64,000 nt of DNA from contig NZ_BDFO01000001.1 in NCBI RefSeq assembly GCF_001748245.1, forward strand, positions 2,378,471-2,442,470, written 5' to 3'. The notes under the pieces are model-generated. The model had not been told where the DNA came from. It searched no databases and saw only the letters and a program-made list of their open reading frames with translations. Every line of letters begins with the position of its first letter. The stretch's first letter is position 1. Positions 16,172 through 25,139 of the stretch are shown piece by piece. This stretch comes from Oligoflexus tunisiensis (GTDB lineage Bacteria > Bdellovibrionota_B > Oligoflexia > Oligoflexales > Oligoflexaceae). A program made the position numbers and the translations under genes.

Positions 16172-17206
16172 ATGTGCGGACGCGTGTCCATACTGTGTGT
16201 CATGACCCTCCTCCTGAGCGCCTGTCAGCCCATTGTTGTACGGGTTGGCAAGCGTACCCAGGGCACGGGGGCGGAGCCCAATCATCCCATAGAAGCCGCA
16301 ACCATCACCACCGAGCAATTGCAAACCTGGAATACGGTCGAGGATTTTCTGCAGCATCTCGATGACATCAAAACACTGGGACGTGATGCGCTGCTCAAAC
16401 GTTATCATGAGGACGGCCGTCAGCAGATCCGTGCGGTCTTCCGCCGTTTTCGTGATGCGGTGGCCGCCGCGGCTCAGCGCGATGGAACTCCGACTTCGCC
16501 TTATCTCAGTGATCTGAAGGCGGGGACCTGTGTGCCGATCAGCACGCAGGATATTTTTGGTCTGGAGGCTTTTGGGGATTTACGCGTTCTCCTGGAGACC
16601 GTTTTCCTGAGCCGCATTCAACCGACGGAAGCCTTGCCTGAACCCGAGATTCCTGGGGATATGGATGCGATCACCAAGCTGGGATTTTTTGAGCTTGGCA
16701 TTGAAATGGATGGACAGTCCTTCTATGAGGAAGCGGATCTGAAGGAACGCCAGGGTTCGGATCTGCGCTGGAAGGTGATTCATGAACAGAGCGAACCGGA
16801 AGATTGGTTCCATCTGGATCAACGTGGTGTTCAGTTTCATTTTCTGCGGACGCGCGACAATCCTGGGGACACCCGCTTTTCGCTCGACGCACGGGTTGGA
16901 GAGCAGGTTTATGAAGAGGACGTGAACACAACTCTGCCTGGCCTTCTTCTCGATTATCAAAAAATTTTGGAAAGCACGGGTACCAGTCTGCAGACCCTTC
17001 AGATGCAAACCGGCTGGCGGGATCCTGATGGCCGCTGGCGGAAGCTTCAAATCAGCCGCCAGCTCATCATCAGCCAGGATATCGCGCAGGGTCATATCCT
17101 GCATATGACGGCGACGGAGCACTGGCAAAAGCCCGAGGCCATCCAGAAAAAATTTCGTCTGGACCTGGAGGCGAAGCGACTCTGTTCCGGGGTGGGAGGT
17201 CTATGA
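16172..17206 (+). CDS. lipoprotein of unknown function
   Basis: A 344-residue lipoprotein: MCGRVSILCVMTLLLSACQ ends in a good lipobox (LSAC). The mature part is mixed alpha/beta with no family I recognise. The final codon overlaps the next start by four bases (ATGA), so the two genes are translationally coupled. The downstream product looks like a membrane or envelope protein, so the pair may work together. Start ATG 16172 has only a weak AGGGG upstream. Confidence 0.72.
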   Translation: MCGRVSILCVMTLLLSACQPIVVRVGKRTQGTGAEPNHPIEAATITTEQLQTWNTVEDFLQHLDDIKTLGRDALLKRYHEDGRQQIRAVFRRFRDAVAAAAQRDGTPTSPYLSDLKAGTCVPISTQDIFGLEAFGDLRVLLETVFLSRIQPTEALPEPEIPGDMDAITKLGFFELGIEMDGQSFYEEADLKERQGSDLRWKVIHEQSEPEDWFHLDQRGVQFHFLRTRDNPGDTRFSLDARVGEQVYEEDVNTTLPGLLLDYQKILESTGTSLQTLQMQTGWRDPDGRWRKLQISRQLIISQDIAQGHILHMTATEHWQKPEAIQKKFRLDLEAKRLCSGVGGL

Positions 17207-17970
17207 GTCTGCGTGCGTGGATAGGTATGCTTCTCCTCCTGTGTACGACAGCTCGCGCTCAGGAAGGCGAGGGAACCCGGCGCTGGAGTCTCGGGCTTCC
17301 GATCGGCATTCCTGAAGGATTAGGCGCCGAATTGCAGTACATAAGCAGCCCCAGATTTTCCCTTCACGTCTTTTATCATCGGCCCACCGTCCTTCAGGTG
17401 AAAACCCTTATCAAGAGCCGCAAACTGGTGGACCGCGATGGCTTTATCATCCGCAGTCCGGATATCGATTTGCCTTTCGATGTCGAGCTGGGACCGCATC
17501 ACGGGGCGGGGTTGAGCTTTCGACCTTTCGCCTCATCGTTTTATTTAATGCTTGCGTGGGAGTCACGAATTGTGACCATTGAGAGTCTTGTGCAGAGCCA
17601 TCTCGAAATCATTGATCCGCAGGACCGGATGATGACCAATACATTATTTCAGGCAGAGGCTGCGACCCGCACGCAGCAAGGTCTTCTGCGACCGACGTTT
17701 GGCTATCGTTGGGACATCGGTGAAACCGATTACTTTTTCTCGCTGAGTTCAGGCTGGTCGTTTCCCATACAGGCTCATTCGTCTGTGCGAACTGTCGTCC
17801 GCATACGCAATCCCGAAGCGAGCAGTCCAGCCGACGTGGATGCTCGCAATCTGGAGGAGGCGGAAGCGCAGCAGGGGCAGGTCATTCAGCAAAAATTGGT
17901 CGAGGCTCTGAAAAAGTTTGAGGATCTTTCCCTGCCGGTTTTTGGATTCAGTGTTGGAAAATTTCTCTGA
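17203..17970 (+). CDS. exported protein of unknown function, possibly outer-membrane
   Basis: A 255-residue protein with a Sec signal (MSLRAWIGMLLLLCTTARAQ). The mature part has alternating beta-like stretches (LGLPIGIPEGLGAELQYI, RPFASSFYLMLAWESRIV) and a predicted helical segment near residues 210-240 (LEEAEAQQGQVIQQKLVEAL). It ends in FSVGKFL. Family not recognised. It overlaps the upstream lipoprotein gene by four bases, with GGGAGG as SD. Confidence 0.72.
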   Translation: MSLRAWIGMLLLLCTTARAQEGEGTRRWSLGLPIGIPEGLGAELQYISSPRFSLHVFYHRPTVLQVKTLIKSRKLVDRDGFIIRSPDIDLPFDVELGPHHGAGLSFRPFASSFYLMLAWESRIVTIESLVQSHLEIIDPQDRMMTNTLFQAEAATRTQQGLLRPTFGYRWDIGETDYFFSLSSGWSFPIQAHSSVRTVVRIRNPEASSPADVDARNLEEAEAQQGQVIQQKLVEALKKFEDLSLPVFGFSVGKFL

Positions 17971-17988
17971 AATGCGTATTTGCCTTCC

Positions 17989-18019
17989 TTGACAAGAGGC
18001 ACAGGGCATGACGTATACT
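17989..18019 (+). promoter_or_regulatory. candidate sigma-70 promoter for a small RNA
   Basis: TTGACA at 17989-17994 and TATACT at 18014-18019 are near-consensus, but the 19-base spacer is longer than ideal. Transcription would start near 18026. Confidence 0.4.
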
Positions 18020-18020
18020 C

Positions 18021-18136
18021 GGGGCAGCTGACTCAACCATGACCTGTCAGCCGCCCCTCCGGCAAGCAGGGGTGGCAGGGATAAAGCGCAAATAGACTCA
18101 AGGCCTGCTGTCCTTGCTGGATGGCAGGCTTTTTTT
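18021..18136 (+). ncRNA. candidate structured small RNA or leader
   Basis: A gene-free stretch holds a strong hairpin (GGGGC-A-GCTGAC at 18021-18032 pairing with GTCAGC-C-GCCCC at 18046-18057), a middle segment of about 45 bases, and a terminator with a run of seven T (18103-18136). A promoter-like sequence lies just upstream. I compared it by eye with 6S, SRP, tmRNA and common riboswitch cores and found no match. The predicted transcription start near 18026 would cut into the first stem, so the true 5' end is unsure. Confidence 0.42.
18103..18136 (+). terminator. rho-independent terminator
   Basis: GCCTGC and GCAGGC pair across a loop that also holds TCC/GGA, followed directly by seven T. 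This is a typical intrinsic terminator on the plus strand. Confidence 0.75.
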
Positions 18137-18275
18137 AATTTTGCAGGATTGTAAGAATTGCGCCCTTGAGTGCAAAATAATCCACCCGATCAAGACCCTG
18201 GATGGACGGGACTTTGCAGAATGATTTGAGCCGGGACGGTCCGCATCCGAAAAGGAAGGCCAGAGGAGGGCTCCG

Positions 18276-18524
18276 ATGCAGGATATTTCTCCCGACCTGG
18301 GTACGACAGCGAAGATACTCAATATCAAGGGTTCCACCGTTTGCTGTATCTTTATCGACAAGGACGGAAGGCCGGATCTTTATGGAGGCATGACCTGGTT
18401 GAAGCGCGACGATATTGTCACCACCCGCGCCCTGCGTGTCGGGGATCTTCTCACGGTGACGTTTGATACGCAGCATAACGCGCATGGCCAGGTGATCTAC
18501 AAGCCGGTTTTCTGTGAACGCTGA
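18276..18524 (+). CDS. small protein of unknown function
   Basis: An 82-residue protein starting MQDISPDLGTTAKILN. It has beta-like segments (STVCCIFIDKDGRPDLYGG, GDLLTVTFDTQ) that could form a small OB- or SH3-like barrel, but this is only a guess. Support for it as a gene comes from the SD sequence AGAGGAGGG five bases before ATG 18276, and from its stop lying exactly beside the stop of the convergent nuclease gene. Confidence 0.6.
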   Translation: MQDISPDLGTTAKILNIKGSTVCCIFIDKDGRPDLYGGMTWLKRDDIVTTRALRVGDLLTVTFDTQHNAHGQVIYKPVFCER

Positions 18525-19721
18525 TCAATCCTGCCAGGCAAAATCCAGGACCAAAGGAAGATGATCACTGCCCGCACGCAGGCGGGCGAAATCCTCACGC
18601 ACGGATACGACCGCCACCTGATCGGTGCGGCCAAACGCGGATCCACGCTGAAGACCCACCTGACGACCCGGTTCCGCCAGCGCTGCGAGCAATGGAGTTA
18701 AATCCGAATCCGGATCAAAGAGCCCGTGAATGCGACGATCGGGATTGGCGAAGACCACGGTCAGCTGATCCATGCGCAACTCGTGCGAGACGAGGACGTA
18801 ATCAAGTTCCGTGGGCAGGCGATTATAGTCCCAGCCATCCGCAAAGAACGTGATGGTGGGATCGAGGCGGGGCAGATCCCATAAAATTTCCTTGGGAATG
18901 CGGGCCACTTCATTGTGTATTCGCGGATGGTTCAGGAGTGATTGAAGAACAGCGCCACCGGAATAATGAGCATCGCGGAGCGGACAATTGAAGTCGCCGA
19001 GAGCGATAAAGGCCTGATCCGGTGGCAGGGGTTCGATGCCGAGGGCGCTTAAATGCGGCCGGGGTTCACCGACCAGGAACCAGCGTAGAAATTCAAGCTG
19101 GGCCCGATTGCGTTCGGTGTTGGGGCTTTTCTCCTGACCGAAGTGAAAAGCAGGCACGGTATGCAGACAGATGACAGCGAGGGAGCGCCCTTTCACCTGA
19201 AGCCAATGGACTGTAAAACTTTTATCGAAAAGTTCAATTTCATCCGGGCTGACGCCGCCCAGGTTGAAGCCGCTCAGGTCGCTCTGCGGTTCAAAGTCCT
19301 TCCAGCGGAGCTTTTGAATTTCAAGGGTTTTCTCCAAAGGAAAACGGCTGGCAAATCCGGTTGCATACTGCCCTGGGAAGAAGCCGAAGTTGCTGCGATC
19401 CAGGATTTTTCGGGTCGGGTCACTGCGCAGACCAGTGTTGCTCGGGGAGAGGCGGTAGTGTGCCAGGGTGCGATCCGAATCGAAGCGCCGCAGGAAATCG
19501 CCGAGATTATCCCGATCCGGGTCGCAGTGGACTTCATTGATTGAGAAAAGATCCGGTTCGAGTCCGCGCAGGATGTCGGCGGCCGCTTCCACCTGGAGGT
19601 GCTGCGGCAGGCTGAGTTTTACGGTGTCGAGTTCCTTGATGTTCCAGTGGACGAGGCGCAGTCCATCAGTTGGTCGTGGATTGACGCTCATAAACGGTGA
19701 AGGTAAAGGGCGTGGCGCCAT
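18525..19721 (-). CDS. endonuclease/exonuclease/phosphatase family protein
   Basis: A 398-residue cytoplasmic EEP-fold protein. Visible motifs are LRLVHWNIKELD, DLFSINEVHCDPDRD (metal Glu), AVICLHTVPAFHFG, FIALGDFNCPLRDAHYSG (catalytic Asp/Asn) and AGSDHLPLVLDFAW (catalytic His). It has no signal peptide, unlike the EEP protein at 12901, so a DNA-repair or phosphodiesterase role inside the cell is possible. ATG 19721 is chosen for AGGAG upstream; it overlaps the end of folA by 56 bases. ATG 19691 is a shorter alternative. It appears to be the last gene of a thyA-folA operon. Confidence 0.83.
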   Translation of the reverse strand: MAPRPLPSPFMSVNPRPTDGLRLVHWNIKELDTVKLSLPQHLQVEAAADILRGLEPDLFSINEVHCDPDRDNLGDFLRRFDSDRTLAHYRLSPSNTGLRSDPTRKILDRSNFGFFPGQYATGFASRFPLEKTLEIQKLRWKDFEPQSDLSGFNLGGVSPDEIELFDKSFTVHWLQVKGRSLAVICLHTVPAFHFGQEKSPNTERNRAQLEFLRWFLVGEPRPHLSALGIEPLPPDQAFIALGDFNCPLRDAHYSGGAVLQSLLNHPRIHNEVARIPKEILWDLPRLDPTITFFADGWDYNRLPTELDYVLVSHELRMDQLTVVFANPDRRIHGLFDPDSDLTPLLAALAEPGRQVGLQRGSAFGRTDQVAVVSVREDFARLRAGSDHLPLVLDFAWQD

Positions 19722-20166
19722 CAATCAGCTCCTGGCTTTTCACCGCAAAGCGGTTCGGATCGATTTCCGGATACCAGGTATCCCCCTCAACCTCCAGAGG
19801 CACCTGACTCATATAGATGTTATCCACTATGGGCAGGGATTGATTATATATCTGACCGCCCCCGATAATAAAGGCCTCATGACCCCAGGGGCCTTCCAGC
19901 GCCTGGCAAAGTGCCAGCGCTTCGTCCAGACTGGAGGCGCGGCGCACTTCCGCCGGCAGATCCAGGTCCTGCTGCGAAACGACGATGCAGAGACGCTTGG
20001 GCAGGGGACGACCGATGGATTCATAGGTTTTGCGTCCCATGATCACCACATGGCCGGTGGTCAGTCTTTTAAAAAGTTTCAGATCCTCCGGCAGATGCCA
20101 GGGGAGTTTGCCTTCTCGTCCGATCACACGATTTTTGGAGCAGGCCACGATGTGGGAAAATTTCAT
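19666..20166 (-). CDS. folA: dihydrofolate reductase
   Basis: A 166-residue enzyme of normal DHFR length. Motifs include [32 protein letters not shown] (with the substrate-binding acidic residue in the helix), [16 protein letters not shown] (NADPH site) and [16 protein letters not shown]. It reduces dihydrofolate to tetrahydrofolate using NADPH. Its start overlaps the stop of thyA by four bases, which couples it to the enzyme that makes dihydrofolate. Confidence 0.97.
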   Translation of the reverse strand: MKFSHIVACSKNRVIGREGKLPWHLPEDLKLFKRLTTGHVVIMGRKTYESIGRPLPKRLCIVVSQQDLDLPAEVRRASSLDEALALCQALEGPWGHEAFIIGGGQIYNQSLPIVDNIYMSQVPLEVEGDTWYPEIDPNRFAVKSQELIDGATPFTFTVYERQSTTN

Positions 20167-20957
20167 ACAGCCACCGGAGCTTTGATCGCCGGATGGGGAT
20201 CATAGTTCTGCAGGCTGAAATCCTCGTAACGGAACTGGAAGAGATCACGCACTGCGGGGTTGATATTCATGGTGGGCAGAGGCCGCGGGCTGCGGCTGAG
20301 CTGCAGCTGGGCCTGTTCCACGTGACTGTTATAGAGGTGCACATCACCGAAACTGTGGACGAAGTCACCAGGTTTCAGGTCCAGCACCTGGGCCATCATC
20401 ATGGTGAGCAGCGCGTAGCTGGCAATATTAAAGGGCACACCGAGGAAGACATCCGCGCTGCGTTGATAGAGCTGGCACGAGAGTTTGCCCTCGGACACAT
20501 AAAATTGAAAGAAGGCGTGGCACGGCGGCAAAGCCATGGTTTCCACTTCGCCGGGATTATAAGCCACCACGAGGTGACGCCGGGAATAGGGATCGCGGCG
20601 CAGATTTTCCATCACCTGGCTGATCTGATCGATGGTGCGGCCATCGGGAGCTTGCCACGAACGCCACTGTGCGCCGTAGACCCGCCCCAGGTCGCCCTGC
20701 TCATCGGCCCATTCATTCCAGATCGAAACACCGTGCTCGCGCAAATAATTGACGTTGGTGTCCCCGCTCAAAAACCAGAGCAGTTCATGAATGACGGATT
20801 TCAGATGCACTTTCTTGGTGGTGAGCAGAGGAAAGCCCTGGCTCAGATCACAGCGCATTTGATATCCAAAGATGCTGCGGGTTCCTGTGCCGGTGCGATC
20901 CGGTCGTGTGACGCCTTTGTCCAGCACGGTTTTTAAAAGGTCGAGATAGGCTTGCAT
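20163..20957 (-). CDS. thyA: thymidylate synthase
   Basis: A 264-residue ThyA, the same length as the E. coli enzyme. [33 protein letters not shown], the catalytic-Cys segment [13 protein letters not shown] (matching Cys146 of E. coli) and [20 protein letters not shown] are all intact. It methylates dUMP to dTMP using methylene-tetrahydrofolate. It begins the operon thyA-folA-EEP. GGAAGAG precedes ATG 20957. Confidence 0.98.
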   Translation of the reverse strand: MQAYLDLLKTVLDKGVTRPDRTGTGTRSIFGYQMRCDLSQGFPLLTTKKVHLKSVIHELLWFLSGDTNVNYLREHGVSIWNEWADEQGDLGRVYGAQWRSWQAPDGRTIDQISQVMENLRRDPYSRRHLVVAYNPGEVETMALPPCHAFFQFYVSEGKLSCQLYQRSADVFLGVPFNIASYALLTMMMAQVLDLKPGDFVHSFGDVHLYNSHVEQAQLQLSRSPRPLPTMNINPAVRDLFQFRYEDFSLQNYDPHPAIKAPVAV

Positions 20958-21033
20958 GCAGCTCTTCCATCAGCAGTGTCAGGGTCCAGCGATCACTATA
21001 AACACTCGCTGAGGTCAGGGCAACAAACAGCCA

Positions 21034-21702
21034 TCAAAAATTGAGGTCAGCACGGCCTTCCGTCGCATCGAGAGGGAGCGCCGGCTTTTGGCTTGTTAAA
21101 GTGTCAGGCCGCATGAGGCGTTGCAAAAGGTCGATCAGCACCGCCGATTGATCCCCGGTCCCATGAGACGGCGTTCGGAGAGGATGAATGGCCTGCCAAA
21201 GTCCCCAGGTGATCGCGGTCAAGCGGGAGGCGGGGAGGTCGTTTCGCAGAACGCCGAGCTGTTGACCCTGGGTGATCCATTGCTGCAGCCAGGCGTCCAC
21301 GGCCAGAGCGGTGGCGCGGGCCGGGTGTTCGTCCTGTTGCTCGCCGCCGACCAGGAAGTTGAGCACGAACTGGCTGATGCCGGGTTTTTGCTGGAGAGTT
21401 TGTTCCAGGCCTTCAATGAGTTCCTGGGTGGTCTGCCAGTAGTGTTGCTTCTGCCTTGGCAGCTGCCGGGTGAGGGGAAGGATGCGGTTGAACTCCCTGA
21501 CCGTGGCTTTGTAGAGCGTGGTGAAGAGGTCTTCCTTCGAGGTGAAGTAGTAGTACATCGTGCCTTTGGCCATCTGGCTGGCTTTGATGATTCGGTTGAA
21601 AGACGCATCCTGGTAGCGATGCCGGGCGAATTCCTCCAGCGCGACCGACATTATGAGTGCAATACGTGCGGTATCGAGCTTCTCGATGCGCTCACTTGGC
21701 AT
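21034..21702 (-). CDS. TetR/AcrR-family transcriptional regulator
   Basis: A 222-residue regulator. The N-terminal helix-turn-helix is typical: ALEEFARHRYQDASFNRII, then ASQMAKGTMYYYFTSKEDLF. The C-terminal ligand domain is not assignable to a known ligand. ATG 21702 is preferred because AGGGAG precedes it; an in-frame ATG at 21729 adds nine residues and lacks a clear SD. It lies upstream of thyA on the same strand with a 76-base gap. Its targets are unknown. Confidence 0.87.
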   Translation of the reverse strand: MPSERIEKLDTARIALIMSVALEEFARHRYQDASFNRIIKASQMAKGTMYYYFTSKEDLFTTLYKATVREFNRILPLTRQLPRQKQHYWQTTQELIEGLEQTLQQKPGISQFVLNFLVGGEQQDEHPARATALAVDAWLQQWITQGQQLGVLRNDLPASRLTAITWGLWQAIHPLRTPSHGTGDQSAVLIDLLQRLMRPDTLTSQKPALPLDATEGRADLNF

Positions 21703-21842
21703 ATTTGAACTCCCTGGGGTTTTTGACATCTTATCACGCCACCTTGGAGTTTTCCCAGCAGGAGCAAACTTGATTCCCAGGCATTAACCTGTTGACAAAA
21801 ATCTCAAATCTTTTAATTTGATGGCTCTTCGATCCAAGAAGT

Positions 21843-21917
21843 GGACTCGTAGTTTAATGGATAGAATAACGGATTCCGATTCCGTTGATACAGGTTCGAT
21901 TCCTGTCGAGTCCGCCA
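21843..21917 (+). tRNA. tRNA-Arg (anticodon CCG)
   Basis: Full cloverleaf: acceptor GGACTCG/CGAGTCC, anticodon stem ACGGA/TCCGT with loop TTCCGAT (anticodon CCG, reading CGG), T-stem ACAGG/CCTGT with loop TTCGATT, discriminator G and an encoded CCA. The D-stem GTTT/GAAT contains G-T pairs. A toxin-antitoxin region begins just downstream, and tRNA 3' ends are frequent integration sites. Confidence 0.93.
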
Positions 21918-22000
21918 CTTCTTCTCTCTTCTGAATTCCCGAGAAATCCAAAATCAAGATAGAGCGGTGCCCGCTGCGCGGTCACATGGGTTTGTTTGGA

Positions 22001-22015
22001 GCCCGCGGGGCGGGC
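22001..22015 (+). terminator. GC-rich hairpin after tRNA-Arg
   Basis: GCCCGC-GGG-GCGGGC forms a 6-bp stem about 85 bases after the tRNA. It has no T-tract, so function is uncertain. Confidence 0.3.
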
Positions 22016-22062
22016 AGGGGAATCAGATTCTGATCACCGCCTGTAGACGATTGGCCATCGGT

Positions 22063-22101
22063 GCCTTCCTTTTTTATTGGAAAACTGCCATAATACGAGG
22101 G
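22063..22101 (+). repeat. left copy of a 36-39 bp inverted repeat bracketing the toxin-antitoxin region
   Basis: This sequence (TTCCTTTTTTATTGG, then ACTGCCATAATACGAGGG) matches the reverse complement of 25104-25139. The copies differ only by one extra C and two extra A in the left copy. It lies about 70-100 bases upstream of abiEi. Confidence 0.85.
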
Positions 22102-22172
22102 TTTAGAAAATGAAGAAATTATTCATTTTCTTGGCCTCCATTAGATGGCATTATTTCTTTTAATATGCTTAA

Positions 22173-22817
22173 ATGATTGTAATATATGGCTATCCTCCTA
22201 TGAATGATTTTGATGTGATTCTGAAAAAATTACCAGCCGTATTCGAGATGGCCGAAGCCAAGGTCTTTATGACAAAATATGCATCCCCTGCACATAAATT
22301 GTCGCAACTCGTGGAACAGGGGCGGCTCCTCAGACTCCGGCGTGGACTCTATGCAAAGCTGGAAAATTTTGACCATTTCCTGGCAGCCAATCGTTTGGTT
22401 TCACCTTCCTATGTTTCATTCGAAACAGCTCTGGCTCACTATGGACTTATTCCGGAGCGAGTTGAAATTGTCATGTCGGTCACGGATCGACATGCAACCC
22501 GCTTTAAGACGGCTGTGGGTGACTTTGCGTTTCATGAGCAGACCACGGATCTTTTTGGATCTTCTTACCGAATCGAAGCGAAGGCCGACTATAGCATTCG
22601 CATCGCAAGTCCTGAAAAATCTTTGCTCGATACCTTGAGCCGGGCTCGTCTCCGGTCAGACAATTTAAAAGCTCAGGATATGCGGGACTATGTCCGGGAC
22701 AGTTTGCGAATTGATGAAAGCGAACTGGAAAAGCTATCCAGGCGGGAACTTCGTCGTATTGCTCCTCTCTATATTTCACGCGCTGTCAACCTCTTTGTCG
22801 AAAGTTATAAATCATGA
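22173..22817 (+). CDS. AbiEi-type antitoxin (type IV toxin-antitoxin)
   Basis: A 214-residue protein. The N-terminal part (VFEMAEAKVFM, KLSQLVEQGRLLRLRRGLY) is the winged-helix DNA-binding domain of AbiEi-like antitoxins, followed by YVSFETALAHYGLIPE and the C-terminal SPEKSLLDTL block typical of the family. AbiEi proteins repress their own operon and counter the AbiEii nucleotidyltransferase. No good SD is seen; ATG 22200 is an alternative start that would remove nine residues. The stop overlaps the toxin start by four bases. A 38-base piece of this gene (22317-22354) is repeated at 25139-25176. Confidence 0.88.
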   Translation: MIVIYGYPPMNDFDVILKKLPAVFEMAEAKVFMTKYASPAHKLSQLVEQGRLLRLRRGLYAKLENFDHFLAANRLVSPSYVSFETALAHYGLIPERVEIVMSVTDRHATRFKTAVGDFAFHEQTTDLFGSSYRIEAKADYSIRIASPEKSLLDTLSRARLRSDNLKAQDMRDYVRDSLRIDESELEKLSRRELRRIAPLYISRAVNLFVESYKS

Positions 22818-23680
22818 ATCCAATGATCAAATCGATGTTGGAAACCTATGGAACCATTCGAACGGCTCAAGATGAAAAGAATGCGCTAAAGGAAATCTTG
22901 CAAAAGATCTGCCTTAAAGGACTCCATCGGCATGGTTTTTTCGAAGAAGCGGCGTTCTATGGTGGGACGGCCCTTAGGATCATGTATGGCCTGGAGCGTT
23001 TCTCCGAAGACTTGGATTTTTGCTCGCTGACAATGGATTCACAGTTCAAGTGGGCCAGGTATCAGACCGCAGTTGAACAGGAACTCCGCTTATACGGGTT
23101 CGATGCACGATTTGAAGCGAAGAAAGATGAATCCGATCACATCGTGGGCTCAGCTTTTGTAAAGCAGTCGACGGCCAATGGCCTCCTTGTGATCGAAAGT
23201 CGAAGTCGAGCACAAAAAAGCGAGCTGCTGCAGGTTAAACTGGAACTGGACAAAAGCAATCCACCGGGCGCGACTTTTGAGAATAAGCTGCTGACGCAGC
23301 CCGAGGTCTTCCTGATCAAAACCCTCGATGAGTCTTCGCTTTTTGCGGGAAAAATGCATGCGATACTAGCACGGCAGTTTCAGAATCGCGTCAAAGGTCG
23401 TGACTATTTCGATCTTGTGTTTTACATCCAGAAAAAGATTCGCCTGAACATGGTTTACCTCGAGGCTAAACTCCGTCAATCAGGTCATTATACGGATGCA
23501 GGTTCGCTGAGTATTTCGCGTTTGAGGGAGATGTTCTTGGAGAAAATATCGAACGTGGACTTCAAGAAAGCTCAAGACGACGTAAGACCTTTTGTTGGAC
23601 CTACTCAGGCCAGCTCAGTCAGCGCCTGGAGCCGTGAACTCTTTCAGGCTCTGGCTGCGGAGCTGCATGCGAAAGAATGA
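22814..23680 (+). CDS. AbiEii-type nucleotidyltransferase toxin
   Basis: A 288-residue protein of the AbiEii/AbiGii family. The signature YGGTALRIMYGLERFSEDLD contains the GG-T and D-x-D residues of the nucleotidyltransferase active site at about residues 53-72. A later KMHAILARQFQNRVKGRDYFD segment is also typical. Such toxins add nucleotides to tRNA 3' ends and give abortive phage defence or plasmid stabilisation. Four-base ATGA overlap with the antitoxin gene indicates coupling. Confidence 0.9.
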   Translation: MNPMIKSMLETYGTIRTAQDEKNALKEILQKICLKGLHRHGFFEEAAFYGGTALRIMYGLERFSEDLDFCSLTMDSQFKWARYQTAVEQELRLYGFDARFEAKKDESDHIVGSAFVKQSTANGLLVIESRSRAQKSELLQVKLELDKSNPPGATFENKLLTQPEVFLIKTLDESSLFAGKMHAILARQFQNRVKGRDYFDLVFYIQKKIRLNMVYLEAKLRQSGHYTDAGSLSISRLREMFLEKISNVDFKKAQDDVRPFVGPTQASSVSAWSRELFQALAAELHAKE

Positions 23681-23957
23681 CGAGGGCAGGCCCGGCTCAG
23701 GAAGTAAAAAGGGCTCTCCCCGAATCGTGGCAATGGCGTTCGGTTTAGACTTCGCTCCTGAATCTATGTCATTCGGATCTTGACCCACTTTCCAATTGGC
23801 CTCCTGGACTTTCGTTCGTAACTTCTGTTGGGTCTAAAACGCTGCCTATGTCGACCGACTCGAATGAACAAGCTGAAAAACATTCAATTAGGCGCTTCTT
23901 TCCTGCGGCGAAAAGAATTGGCAATCCAGGCCAGCACCAGCCCGGACCTTTTCAAAT

Positions 23958-24371
23958 TCAGGAAAATGGCGAAATAATTTCGATATCCCAGGGCTCAAAG
24001 TCCCTCCGATTCTGAGTGGCCAGGGGAACTCCGAGAAGCCGTGCGGTGGCGCCGATGAGAAGGTCCTCGCTGTGAAGAATGATACCCTTCTTTTGCATCG
24101 CGGCCCGCTTTTGAGCGGCAAGCATTGCAATCTTTGTGTCCACGGGGATGATGTCCAGCAGCGTTTCATCCTCAACGAACTCATGAAAGTCGGCGAGGGT
24201 TTTTTGGGAGCCGAGCTTTTGCAGGCCGGCTTCGATCTCCATGATGACGATGGCAGAAGTCAGAATGCGGGGTTGCTCCTGCAGGAACTTCGCGACGTCG
24301 GCCTGTCTTTTGGGATCCTTGCTGAACAGGGGGGCGAGGACACTGGTATCGATGATCAAAGACGCCTCCAC
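23958..24371 (-). CDS. PIN-domain toxin (VapC-like RNase)
   Basis: A 137-residue PIN protein. The acidic active-site residues are in LIIDTSVLAPLF, IVIMEIEAGLQKLG, HSEDLLIGATARLLG and LATQNRRDFEPW. PIN toxins cut tRNA or rRNA. It starts with GTG at 24371, one base after the stop of the antitoxin gene, and ends in the middle of the AbiE-linked region. Its length and motif order are normal for VapC. Confidence 0.92.
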   Translation of the reverse strand: MEASLIIDTSVLAPLFSKDPKRQADVAKFLQEQPRILTSAIVIMEIEAGLQKLGSQKTLADFHEFVEDETLLDIIPVDTKIAMLAAQKRAAMQKKGIILHSEDLLIGATARLLGVPLATQNRRDFEPWDIEIISPFS

Positions 24372-24372
24372 A

Positions 24373-24660
24373 TCACTTCAGCTCGATGTCCTTGATCGGA
24401 CCTCTAAGTTCGCCAAAATCCTCTGAATGAACACCCTCCTCCTGGGAGGAACGGATGATCCTTTCAAGCATTCTGGCCATTCTCTGCTTTTTGATATCCA
24501 TCAGAAGTTGCAGATCCTTCTCGCTGATGAACGCGCCTGCGGGTTCTCCGCTGACTTGAACGCGCTGGGGCTCTCTCTGGGCAAGCCTGACAAGTTCAGA
24601 AATTCTTGCCTTGGCTTCCGACAGGGGCCAGCTCCCATCGCCTTTCCTTGCACTCGACAT
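24373..24660 (-). CDS. Phd/YefM-family antitoxin
   Basis: A 95-residue antitoxin. The N-terminus GSWPLSEAKARISELVRLAQ and QRVQVSGEPAGAFISEKDL match the Phd/YefM fold, which binds DNA and represses the operon. The C-terminal helix should wrap the PIN toxin encoded immediately downstream. Start ATG 24660 has GGGGAG six bases away. This pair is a PIN toxin with a Phd-type antitoxin, a common mix. Confidence 0.88.
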   Translation of the reverse strand: MSSARKGDGSWPLSEAKARISELVRLAQREPQRVQVSGEPAGAFISEKDLQLLMDIKKQRMARMLERIIRSSQEEGVHSEDFGELRGPIKDIELK

Positions 24661-25103
24661 CTCGATCTCCCCAAAAGGGTTTCAGGCAGGTTCCCTGCCC
24701 TCCATTCCCTTATCGTCCAAAGTGGACTAGGAGTCAAATGGTTTTTTAGTCAATTGGTCATACGGACCCGCCATTATTTCGGTTTACATTCCGAGCAGAT
24801 ACCGATTCCAGTCGAACAGCAGATTAAAACATTCCTGAAGGAGGAACGGCATATGGCACGACTGATATATAAGCATCCTTTCATGTAACATATTGTTATT
24901 ATTTGACATCCATAAAAGGTGTGAACAGGAACGATACTGAGATCCCCGGAAAATTTTCCCTGAAGGTGTTTTGGATCTAATTAAACTATGGATAATATTG
25001 ATGATTTCATTTGATCACCGCCCTTTTAGATAGACCGTAGGGGGACGGCCGGGAAACCCTGGAGACCTGCTGACCTCGGCAGAATAATCGCTGGCAGGGG
25101 GGA

Positions 25104-25139
25104 CCCTCGTATTATGGCAGTTCCAATAAAAAAGGAAGC
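25104..25139 (-). repeat. right copy of the inverted repeat
   Basis: CCCTCGTATTATGGCAGT through AATAAAAAAGGAAGC is the reverse complement of 22063-22101 with three bases missing. The two copies enclose about 3.0 kb holding both toxin-antitoxin pairs. Confidence 0.85.

Noticed and set aside
18021..18136. Signal recognition particle RNA, 6S RNA or a known riboswitch
   Set aside because: The SRP GGAA-loop core and the common riboswitch cores are not found in the sequence.
18135..18485. A 116-codon frame on the minus strand near the small RNA
   Set aside because: It conflicts with the plus-strand small gene at 18276, which has a strong SD and a well placed stop.
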